A stretch of 64,000 nucleotides of DNA, from NCBI GenBank assembly GCA_026874595.1, contig CM049307.1, positions 22,111,079-22,175,078 of the forward strand, given 5' to 3'. The position numbers were made by a program, and so were the translations under genes. Within the stretch, counting starts at the first letter, position 1; each line of letters begins with the position of its first letter. This document shows, piece after piece, positions 53,901-64,000 of the stretch. Under the pieces are notes generated by a model. The model ran no database searches. It was not told the DNA's origin and was given only the letters and a program-made list of their open reading frames with translations. Source of the stretch: Sipunculus nudus (Eukaryota > Annelida > Sipuncula > Golfingiida > Sipunculidae).

Positions 53901-56900
53901 TTTCTCTTACAACACGTGATATGTTAGTGACTGATTAATATTTATTCACTGTATATATACTTTTACAATTATTAAGACTGACTGCAAAGGTCACCTGTTC
54001 TTGTATTAGTAGTAAAAAAATATGTGCTAGATATTTAACATCATTATACATTAAGAATATAACAGGAATGTGTTTAACTGTTGTAAGCATTGGAACAAAG
54101 ATTGGCCAGACAAGTCCGTCATCAATGAATAACAATTTAACTCACCTTAGTTCCTTTTCTCCAATATTTTCACCAAGATTTCCAACATAAAGTGTTGTGA
54201 TGGTTTTGTCCTCTGGCGGTTCTAGTTTTGGCATACTATTATACCTTCTGAGTAATTTATCTGCCACTGGATCATTGACACCATAGAAACGATCCTTGAT
54301 ATTCTGATCTGCAAGTGGATCATCTGGATCTGTCGGTTTCTCGTGTCTGCAAATCAAATCAAAAGAAAGTAATTTTATGAAAAAGTACATTCATAACAAC
54401 TTGCCATTAATGATGAAATTAAATGACAAAAATGGCCACTACCTTTGCTGGTCATGGATACATAGACTGTAACATTTAAATAATGTTCAAGACTTCTTTA
54501 ATTGAACTTACGTTCAAAGTCAGTGGAAATATTTTGCCGAAGCCCCAAATGAGGCCACAATACTAAATTACACTTCATGATAAAAGTACATAATTATGAA
54601 ATAGGATAACTCCTTTAGAACCTTAAATGATTAAAATCAGCAATGTGCAACATAACTCTCTGGCGTTTCTACTGAATATATGCAGCTGTGGTAAATTCCA
54701 TAATATGATTATTATCCAATAATATTTCAGATATTACTTTTCTACATTGTGATTATATAATTTTCTGAAGATGCTGCTTGAATGAAAAAAGAATAAGAAA
54801 AGTTCTGATTTGTTATCATAAAGAGCATACCTGTACGGGCATTCTTCTCCTCTTTTACATTCACCTTTGACCCAGAATGAACAGATGTGAGGCCTGTTCC
54901 GCTTGTAATATGGAGTAGTGCGAGCCAGCTTCAGCAGCATATCGCTGGGAGCCATGGCTTTACCCAGCTGTCCTACAGGACCAGTACCATCACTGTTTGC
55001 AATCTGAGGATGAAACACAAATGGTGAGGCATGTACAATAGCAAGAGGGGTAATCAACAACCACATAGTACATACATGATTAAATCAGCATTCTTGTATT
55101 TAGGGCATTAAAATTCAATTTCAGGGAATCATCATTCACATCATCACCCACTCATATCAATATAAATCTTAAGTATGTGTGGACTGTTCAACTATATTTT
55201 AATGCAATCTTGCAAAAAACTCTTGTAACTTTTCCAGAACTTTGAAATCAAATTTTCTTTGAAAATGGAAATAAAATTGATATATCAGTTCTAAGCATGC
55301 AGTGGCTAAATTGTACATACCTAAAGTGTATGAACAATGCTCAAGAAAAATTTAAATTTTAAGTTTTCTATATCTTTACCTCTCTTTCCATGTTTTGAGT
55401 GTAGTATTCTTTGTTTACATCTGACTTTGGCATCTCATCAGCAATCTTTAGTGCAGCATCTCTTACTTGCACGGGTAAACCTGTAGAAAGATAAAACCAA
55501 AAATAAGACACACCTGTGTTCAGTTACTGCTCAGGGCTTTCAGATAATTTCTGCATACATTGCATAGCTAAAAATAATTATGTATGTAAAATTGGACAAT
55601 CCATTTTTAATGGAGATGATTTTATAATCCAATGAAACACAGAGAAGAAGTACAATCTCTGAGAAATGACTGTGTTATGCAGAACATTATACCTACCATA
55701 TTCCAGGTCAAGTAAGCAGGTCTGGCAGATATTTTTGAGTTTGGAACATGTTTGACATACTTCAGTCTTCTTGAACCTCATGCGAGCCCCAGGACACCAG
55801 CGGAATACAGTGAATGGACGTGCACAGATCTTGCACTCCTTTCCATATTTTTCTTTTGTCTGGAGTCAAAAGGAACAAAAATAGAACTGTCATTCAAATG
55901 AACTAGTGAAAGACAAGGTTGTGTAATCAGTACTTCTCTACTAGAACATGCATTCTCTAATTCTACATAATCCAAAAACACAGCATTCTTTATGGCAGTT
56001 CCACAATAAAGGCTCAAACACACCATGCTTAATTTTCTTGAAAAATTATATCAAAAGAAAGCGCTTTGTTAATATGAAAAAATAGCTACAATCAAAGCAC
56101 AATGACTTCAATCCTTACTTCAATGTTTAAATATTTGCAGAGTTTTCTCCATAAGACTATATAGTTTGAGATTTTCTTGATAAATGAAATATTTAAGAAT
56201 ATGAATCTTACCATTCGAATATATGGATTGTCCCCGAGACATGTCTGACACAAAATTGGAAATTCCTGAAATTGTGAAATACATAAAGAGATTTAAAGTC
56301 ACAAATCTATGCATTCTTATGCTCATACATATAAATACCAAGTTATAAATAACCTTGATTAGATGTACCTCATTCAACTGAAAATGTGTTTATCTGTCTA
56401 GCAATATATTCCTAATAAAGGTGAAAGCCAAGAATATCTACGGTTTAAAACACATTTACTGGCATAAATAGTATCTGCAAAAAAGGCAAATATCACAAAA
56501 CAATCTGAATGAATAATTTGTAGTAAAAAGTGTATCTTGTTGTTTACATGGATTCAATAAAATTGTTCACATTAAATTAAAAGCCAAAAACTGACATCAA
56601 TAAATATATAACCAATATCAACAGTTCAGTATCATCAAATTTTTAGTTAAAGCAGTGGTTCATGGTGTTTTGTCACAGGTTACAAAACACCAGTATTTTG
56701 GATCATTGTTTACATCCATTTGTGATGTTTGCTATGCTTAGAGACTACTGCATGTCCCTTCAATAAATTTGTGATGTTTCATCATGTTAACATCCCTATG
56801 TGATGGTAGCTCAGGAAAGATGGATTTTACAGGGCAAAAGACTAGCTTGTGATGTTTACTAAGACATGTACTATGGCTGTACACAACCATCACTATACAA

Positions 56901-58700
56901 CAAGTTTACTTATACATGTGAAAATAAATTTTGATGTGTACCCCATGTGGCAGCATCACAGCCAGCATAAATGGCTGCCGAGTTTGTGAGCGACTGCATC
57001 ACATATACTAGTTAAACTTTATTTCAAGTGACTAACAAAACTGCACAGTTAAATCCAGCAGATAATTTTTCAATTGCTGCAAAATTTTGGAATTCAAAGC
57101 CAAGGGAGAGTTTCCTTACAGTTAGACACAGCTACACTGGAAGCACTTTCTAACAATAGTGTTTCAGGTGATTGGGGGGGGGGGGAAGAGAGCAACAAGT
57201 GTCTTACTCCTGCCAATCATTTTTTTGGCACTCAGCAGTATGTAAAACCCGGACCACACAAATAAATTACCACATTTTCCTTTATATTAGCTGACAAAAA
57301 GCACCCATTACTGATATAAGAACAGAGCAAAGTCCCTTAATGTTGCAGCTCTAAAAATAATCAATTCCATGAAAGATTAAAGTATAAATAAAATATTTTG
57401 GTGAAGACGCGGACCCCAGCTAGCTGCTCAAGTTCGAGGACTGTTCCTTTTTGGCAGACCCAAATAACCACTGCTCCTTTTTTCATTTATGTCACAATGC
57501 GAACTGAATTGGCACTCATCTCACAAATAAATTTGATTTTTTTTCGTTATTTTAAGTGAAAATATAATAAAGCGGCCATGCTAAAAAGTAAGGGATTTAA
57601 AGGGTGATTTATTTGAAGAAGTGCAACACCCAACACTGTAGCCGCCGACAGTGACTCAACAGGTTTCAGGTTTCTGTTGCGTCGCCGGCCCACCAAAGGG
57701 CTAACTGGGGTTATAGCACGATACGATCTGTTACTCTTAGAAAGGAAATTGAATAAAAATATTTCCTATGGTTTTAACAAACCAATGTTCACATGATGTT
57801 GTATGTCGAAAGGCCTGTAATAAAAAATAACCATTCTGGAAAGCATGAAGCACCTGTAACATCAATTGATATTATTTGTCCAGAGAGAATTAAGCATTTA
57901 CAGCCCCGGTAGACATCTTGCATTTGGTGGCAGTCCTGTATAAGCTTTTAGGCCTGTGTACTTTTATGTTCATATTTTAACTTCCTTGGTGCAAAATAGT
58001 GCTGAGAACAGAACAGTAATGTTTTCTAGTGGTCAAATATACAATACACATAGATGTACTGAACATTAATCAATGGATATATGTTAAATCTCACAGTTGT
58101 GTATGGAGTGTTATAATCACAGTTAACTGCAGGTGCAATCTATGGACTCCACATTGCGTCAGTCACTGAAAAAAAGCAGTTGAGGAGTTCACTCTTATGG
58201 GCTACCAACACTGCGGACCTGCTCGAGAATGATATCAGACTCAAGCTCTTCCACATAACACAGGTTTCGTGTTCCATTCATTTTTGATGAACTGACTGAG
58301 ACAGTGACATCAATCTATGATTATAAGAGTGTGACTGAGAACAGTGAATGTGTGACTGTGACGGTGTGGCTGAGATTGAGAATTTCAATTTTCATTGACC
58401 ATCGAAATCGTGAGCCGGAGCCTTGTTATGGGCTCATAACTGAAATGAGATATGGAGCTGGGTCACCTGGTGTGTAATTCTCAGCCTTGCACCCAGGCAA
58501 GCCGCAGCCGTGACATGAAAAAAGACGAATTTCAACTTTTGGCTCGTTTCTGTTGAAACCCTATGCTTTCTCCTTGTTATATATTAATAAATAAGTAAAA
58601 GGAACATAAGGAAAGGGATAAACATGAATTGTCGATGTGTACGCACTGATTCTTCCCAATTTTGTCGATTATACGTATTTGCTCCCTTGGAAGTCGCCAT
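50982..58700 (-). CDS. RBM22: Pre-mRNA-splicing factor RBM22 (nine coding exons, 490 aa)
   Basis: RBM22 (yeast Cwc2/Ecm2 counterpart) belongs to the Prp19-related group of the activated spliceosome, where it contacts U6 snRNA and the intron near the 5' splice site. Coding exons, 5' to 3' on the minus strand: 58700-58647, 56265-56212, 55859-55697, 55480-55380, 55003-54831, 54346-54146, 53699-53452, 52539-52369, 51289-50982. All introns are GT-AG and phases join cleanly to 1473 nt. The N-terminus [16 protein letters not shown] matches the family, so I start at 58700 (A at -3, G at +4); an in-frame ATG at 58802 would add 34 residues. Cys pairs CQTC and CKIC mark the N-terminal zinc-binding region (residues 24-111). 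A CCCH finger uses C165, C173, C179 and H183. The RRM (231-306) has RNP2 LYVGNL and RNP1 KQQCAFVQF. After LEPVPGLPG the tail is Pro/Met/Gly-rich and ends with the conserved HYPSQDP. It is about 70 residues longer than human RBM22 (420 aa), all in the tail. No lesion seen. Confidence 0.97.
51290..58646 (-). other. RBM22 introns, no nested gene seen
   Basis: Introns: 58646-56266 (2.4 kb, first), 56211-55860, 55696-55481, 55379-55004, 54830-54347, 54145-53700, 53451-52540, 52368-51290. Donors include GTGCGT, GTAAGA, GTAGGT, GTAAAG, GTATGC, GTGAGT, GTATCG and GTAAGT, all U2-type in appearance. The first intron contains a 12-G tract at 57174-57185. I see no transposon ends or nested coding frames; open frames here are exon extensions or chance. 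Confidence 0.8.
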
Positions 58701-58931
58701 GTTTGATGCCGCAGGAAGTGACGCCAGAGCCAGAGTTGATATGATACTAAATACTGGTGGTGTAAGAGAATTTAAGGAGAACAGCTCAGACATAGCCACC
58801 ATTTTATCCTATGTTGGTTCATTATTTAAAACATGAAGTTGAAAAATCACCTGAAATAAAATTTGACAAGCAATTATCAGCAAATAAGTATAAATAGAGA
58901 AGATATGTAAAGATCGTTAGTGAAAATATTC

Positions 58932-58936
<5 letters not shown>
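58701..58936 (-). promoter_or_regulatory. Probable RBM22 5' UTR and promoter-proximal region
   Basis: This 236-bp stretch separates the RBM22 start codon from a long AT microsatellite. I see no TATA box or other decisive element, as is common for housekeeping genes. The upstream ATG at 58802 is in frame, so either start could be used; the transcription start is not visible from sequence alone. Confidence 0.35.

Positions 58937-59002
<66 letters not shown>
58937..59002. repeat. AT microsatellite
   Basis: Pure AT dinucleotides about 240 bp upstream of the RBM22 start codon, followed by some 300 bp of very AT-rich DNA. Confidence 0.95.
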
Positions 59003-59005
<3 letters not shown>

Positions 59006-61320
59006 CGATTATATGCATTATTGATGTACATGTATTTGGTTTTATATATATACATATTTATTTATTTATTAAAAAATATCTAAATATACATATATCTATA
59101 TTTATGTTAATACATTTACTTTGTAATTCTCTATACCTACAATATATATATATTAAATATATGTATAATTGAATAAACATATGTGTAATGATATCTGTTT
59201 ATCTCGATATGTATACATTATTTATATATTAATTACATCATAAATATATCAACTAATTAAAACTTGTATTCATCTAATATGAATATATTTTTTACACCCT
59301 TGTATTAAATGTCTGTATAATTAAAATGTATGTGGGAGTTCTGTTATACATATTTGCATAGGTCCAAAATCAATGGGGGTACTATAATCCAACCGCGGTA
59401 ACATTAATTAAGCCGGGCAGGTTTAATTATTATACAACAATTTCTTGCTTATATATAAGTAGCCTATGACTTGAAGTTTGTTATGTAGGTTTGAGATATG
59501 GCGAACCCAGTCGCAATCCTTTTTATTTTTTTTTTTTGACAGGTTACAGTGCGACCTTCATAAGTATATGCCCCCTATTTGCTAACAACAGTTAACATAG
59601 TGAATTATGCTCAAAATATTTTTTGATGACTGGATTAATTGTTCATTTATATGGATTACTCAAATAACATGTAATTTTAACCTGCTACTATAATAAAAGA
59701 TGTGCTACTAAATCATAGGGGAGGGAAGCCGTGTCTGTCTTTCCTTGCGTAGACGAGAAATAAAATAACGCCTTTAAGTAAAAATATCATTTGGTAAAAA
59801 TAATCAACTAAATACTCAAAAGTCATTTTTAATTATTAAGGGGACATGCTTCTAAACATAATCATAAAAATGATAAAGTGTTTTGGAATTAATATTTCTA
59901 CCAACTTTTCATTAAAGGCATCTATTCACCTGAAATCTCTGTTGAATTTATTTTATTTTCGGCTTACTCCGCGAACATATTATTGAACTGGTCCTCAGCA
60001 GACAGTTCTTATCACGCCTCTGTTAGGACTGTAAGAACTATAATTTATCTGTAAGCTGTTTGTAAAAATACTTTACATGGTACACGCTCCAGTGTTAAAA
60101 AACGGAAAAAAAACCACAAAACCTCTTTTGGTTGGTTGCATATGTGCGGAAGCTATCTTATTTTATTATGGTCCATGAATTAATATATTATCATTTCTAT
60201 AGGGTAACAAACACTGAAAGCTATTATAAAGCATCCCTAAGTCTGAGAACATAGGCCTATATAATTACAATTAGATTTCATGTTAACCTAAAAGTAATTT
60301 TTTTTTTTGTAATTTCATCTATATATGAGTATTAGGCGTATATTAGCCTACATGCTATTGAGTCGAATAGAAGTTGCACTTGCGCCAAAGAGCCTTAATA
60401 TAATGGAGCCAGATTTCTAAACAGTTTCTGCTTGATTATTTTAGAATTACAACAAATACTAATCAATATCTCAGTTTAGTAAGATTAATTTTTACATTGA
60501 ATCGTTTCATACCTCTATGTATCGCGATCATTTAGCAGAAAAAGATTGACCCGAGCAAACATTATTTATATACTTGTATATACTTGTAACAGAAGCATAC
60601 TTTTGTAACAACTTTATTTTTTTCAAAACATGTTTATATTTGAATACTGAATGACTTATGTTAATTATTTAATTCAGAAACTGCTTGTACCACGTGACGC
60701 ACAATGCGACCACCAGCTGAGCGTCACGACGCATGGGTCACTTGTTTGTGAATCAGCGCTCAGATAAGGTGTGAAACTCCCAACTTTTGGTCATATATTA
60801 GAGAAACAGGAATTGATTTGCGCCCCCTGTTTGATATGCCCTGCAAGGATTCCCTGTTTAAACACATGACAGTATCTCCAATTTCCAGGTTATTATGCAA
60901 CTGAGTCAGACGCGGTCCCGGAGGTGAAAGTCGAACAGCTGACTGATTCAGTTCATTTCAGTGCAACCCTAGTAGTCATGTGACTGCGGATCATGATCAT
61001 GGGAGCATAATCCTGGTGAAATCCGTAAGTACCAATCTGCCGTAATAAAGAATATCATGGAATGAGTTCAAGTTCTATACACGTGTCTAATACAGTCTAC
61101 ACAAGAATCATTTAACACATTTGTTACACAGAGTCATGACTTGAAGAATTCAGGGAGCTTTCCTGTCAGAATATATCGTTGTCGATCAAGCCCACCTGAT
61201 TCCTTTCCTTGCCGAAAGATGGCGCTTTATGCGAGTTTTTCCGCAAATAGTATCATTTTCTGCATGCAGATGTCACCAACGCATGGTGTAAAATATTTAC
61301 TTGAAAAATTCACCAGTTTC
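59003..61320. other. AT-rich intergenic, no gene seen
   Basis: No coding region recognised. A plus-strand frame at 61141-61365 runs into the MITE and is chance. Confidence 0.45.
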
Positions 61321-61601
61321 AGGCCAAAAAAAAAAAAAAGTATGGTTTCAGGAACTTTTTTCTGAAATCAGTGCGGGCGAACGGTATTTTATTTTTGACC
61401 TTTTTTTGTATGTTTTGATAAAAATGTCATATGATCAGGGAAAAGCATGAAAAAAAAATTGTTTGCTAAACAGGTAAAAGCACTACATAAATTATATTAT
61501 CTATCTTCTTGAAAGATAAAAATTAAAATAAAAATTTTTGATGTGGAGGGTTAAATTGATGCGGGCGGTGCCTGAGATCCATACCTTTTATTTTTTTGCC
61601 T
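61321..61601. mobile_element. MITE family copy C, about 281 bp
   Basis: Starts AGGCCAAAAAAAAAAAAAGT and ends TATTTTTTTGCCT. The interior aligns with copies A and B (CAGGTAAAAGCACTACATAA, TTCTTGAAAGATAAAA, GCGGGCGGTGCCTGAGATCC). It is the shortest copy, with an internal deletion after the CACTACATAA block. Confidence 0.78.
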
Positions 61602-62499
61602 AATATATAATGAATTTTTTTAAGATGTAAAAGTCAAAATGTAAAGTGGAAATCATTAACCTTTTCTTGTAACATGTCATTTAACTTTAACTTAAATTTT
61701 ACCTGAACATGGATTTTATGATTTTAAAAATTTTAACAGACAATATATAATGAGTATAGACCTAAGGTATAACTGGTTATTCTTGGGTAAACTAAATTTA
61801 AATCAGTGGTTTTACTTTATTTTTCGTGTTTAATAACCAAGAAATGTGACCATCACTTCGATGGGAAGCTCTTTACTGATTTAACTCAAATTTTAAAAAT
61901 AAAACAGACTTCAAAACAGAATGATAGCCATGGACTATCAAAATCTTTTCCTTGCATTACAAAAGTTTTTTGACTTAAAAATGTAAATAAAAATATATTA
62001 ATGAAATTGCTAATTCAAAATGAATTTAATCTGTATGTGTACTGTGATCTGTATTTTTTTTTCAAATTCCAGTGTTTCCATAATTTTTTTGTCAGGTTTT
62101 AAAGGTCCAGAAAAGCTGTTTTTGTAAGTGAGCAGAATGAAGTAAAGTAGTCTAAGAAAGAATCATGGAAGTTGAAATTCATTAGACTGCACAGTACATG
62201 TACAGAACTGTTTGTTGTTATTGCATGTGACACAGTGATGTTATGTAATTTTTTTATGATTCATCCTTTGAAATTTTAGGACAGTTTTGCCAAATCTAAT
62301 CACTTATATATAACCATTTCTTAAGTATGTAGGAAACCTTTTTCTAGGTAGTTGTTTGGTAACAGTTCAAGTGGTACGGAAGATAACATCTTTTGCAAGC
62401 TAAAAAGAAAAATCCTAAAAATAGGTAAAATTAAGATTGTATTAATTAGCTGTAACCACTGTAAAATGTTGTTGGGTAAGCCTCATAATATTTAATTTT
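61602..62499. other. AT-rich intergenic, no gene seen
   Basis: No frame or repeat worth naming. Confidence 0.45.
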
Positions 62500-63396
62500 T
62501 AGCTCAGATGACTTTCAGTCAGCTGAGCTATAGCAATCACTGTTCGTCTGTTGTCAGCCCAAGTTAATTAATAGGGCACAAATCTTAACCTCTGGACCTG
62601 GAATCTTCTGACTTGAAATCTTTGGAGGTCCATGAAAAATCTCCACGGAAACATGAAATTAGGTCTATGGGGCTTGTAAGTACCCCCAAGAATAATTAAA
62701 AATTTGATACAAAAGCTCTAGTATCTGAATAACTAATGTATTGATCACCATGATTCTTTGCATAATTATTGATCATGGTGTTCCATCAGTTCCTGCAAAC
62801 TGGTGGCATCATCTGTATTTTTTCTCTATTTTTGAGACCTTCAAAGAAGGTTTCATCTGTTAACAGGACACAAATCATAATCACTGGACCTGTATTCTAT
62901 GGAAACCTGAAATAAGGTCTCTGTTACCCATATCCTCAGAGATATGGGGCTTGTAAATACCCCTCATATTAATTAAAAATTTGATACCAAAACTTCAGTA
63001 TCTGAATTATTTTTGTGCATTAATCACCATGATTCTTTGCATGCTTACTGATCATTGAATGTTTCTTCAGTTCCTGCAGACTGGTGGTGCCACCTGTATT
63101 TTCTCATTTTTGTTTACAATTTTTTTCTCTATCTTTAAGACCTTCAAATAAGGCCTCATCTGTTAACAGGGCACAAATTGTTACTGCTGGAACTAGAATC
63201 TTTATACTTGACATCTAGAGAGGTCCATGAAAAATATCCTTGGAAACCGGGAATTATGTCTCTGTTACACATATCCTCCAACTATAGTGCACGAAAGAAC
63301 CCCCAGAATAATTAAAATTTTTATACAAAAGTTCCAGTGTCTGAACAATTAATCCATTTTAACCATGATTTGCTCCTGCTCCTGTATTTGAATAAC
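62500..63396 (+). repeat. 300-bp tandem repeat, three copies
   Basis: Copies begin at the GGACACAAAT/GGGCACAAAT block near 62574, 62868 and 63168. Each holds GGACCT(G)GAATCTT-like sequence, GGTCTCTGTTACCCATATCC-like sequence, GGGCTTGTAA and ATTAAAAATTTGATAC. The array opens with TCAGTCAGCTGAGCTA. A related single unit lies inverted at 48300-48640. No protein is encoded. Confidence 0.82.
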
Positions 63397-63398
63397 TA

Positions 63399-63945
63399 AA
63401 GTCTGTCCCAAAACATCCCATGTCCGCATGTTTTTTTGTGATAATTATTTTAAGAATATTCTTTAAAAATGTCCTTTATCCTTAACTAGATTTACTGATA
63501 TTCTGCCAATTTTTTTATAAAGTAGTAATATATCATGTAAAATGTATTTACTTTGCAACTTTTTACTGCAATTAATGCTGATGAACCATTGGATGGTACG
63601 ATACATTCCTCCATTGTACTATATGGCTGTGTGTAGTATTTGTCAGTGACACATAGATGTCACAATGACTGGTCATGCATTACCTTCAATTAAATGACGT
63701 CAACAGTTTGTCTGGCTTGTTTATTATCAGTCTTTTGGCGATGAAAAAGTCATAAACGCAGTAATCTGTTTTGTCATATTTTGGAATATTGGTCTCATAA
63801 AAAATCAAAGCAGGGTAAGGCATTATTTTCACGCAGTCAGTCTGGGGAATCGCTCCTGCAACAACTGGGCCAGGACTTTATAAGTGTCTCACATGCATGA
63901 AAAATTATCCCTAAAAAACATGCGGACACAGTTACTGGGACAAAA
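63399..63945. mobile_element. Mariner-like inverted-repeat element, about 547 bp
   Basis: Near the left end TGTCCCAAAACATCCCATG is followed by GTCCGCATGTTTTTTTG and GATAATTATTTT. The right end, inverted, reads TGTCCCAGTAACTGTG, then GTCCGCATGTTTTTTAG and GATAATTTTTCA. These give terminal inverted repeats of about 45 bp. TA dinucleotides lie just outside at 63397-63398 and 63946-63947, as in Tc1/mariner insertions. GTCTGTCCCA termini are typical of mariner-like elements. No transposase frame, so non-autonomous. Confidence 0.7.
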
Positions 63946-64000
63946 TATAATGCATTGATTGCTATAATTTTTTTGCATGCATATTGATCATGGAGTGTTT
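63946..64000. other. Right edge of window
   Basis: Short AT-rich remainder; it resembles the TGCAT..TTGATCATGG part of the 300-bp repeat, which may continue beyond the window and would have been split by the mariner-like element. Confidence 0.4.

Overview
The window is nuclear DNA of an invertebrate animal. I infer a mollusc, most likely a bivalve. One intron-containing, highly conserved splicing gene lies in AT-rich DNA crowded with minisatellites, a tRNA-derived SINE, small inverted-repeat DNA transposons, a dead L1/Tx1-type LINE and dispersed repeats rich in TGACCT motifs. The bivalve guess rests on the general look of the repeats and should be checked by search.

Layout. 1-1.5 kb: unassigned flank. 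1.5-19.4 kb: four tandem arrays in a row: a GACA-type microsatellite, a 14.4-kb array of about 267 copies of a 54-bp unit, a short 41-bp array and a 59-bp array. 19.4-23.3 kb: no gene seen. 23.3-46.1 kb: transposon-rich DNA. It holds a 1.27-kb hAT-like element with a perfect 8-bp target duplication and a second element nested inside it, two SINE copies, two more hAT-like elements, a MITE whose edge was hit by a 5'-truncated LINE, two copies of a roughly 0.7-kb dispersed repeat next to TA microsatellites, an inverted pair of dispersed repeats, and a 367-bp tandem duplication. 46.8-49.5 kb: two adjoining degenerate arrays with a period near 140-145 bp, on opposite strands, each unit carrying AGGTCA-type motifs. 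49.9-58.9 kb: RBM22 on the minus strand, nine coding exons, 490 codons. 59-64 kb: AT-rich DNA, a third copy of the MITE, a 300-bp tandem repeat and a mariner-like inverted-repeat element.

Only RBM22 is supported as an intact protein-coding gene. The very long open frames over the 54-bp array follow from its period being divisible by three with no stop in the unit. They begin with GTG. The plus frame has no ATG and the minus frame has one only near its 3' end, and most unit variants change the amino acid in both frames, so I treat the array as non-coding.

The most unusual material is the 54-bp array, which is indel-free by eye, arranged in nested variant blocks, and has the oldest-looking units at both ends. 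Next are the phased AGGTCA arrays, and the readable order of insertions at 33.2-36.0 kb and 23.3-24.6 kb.
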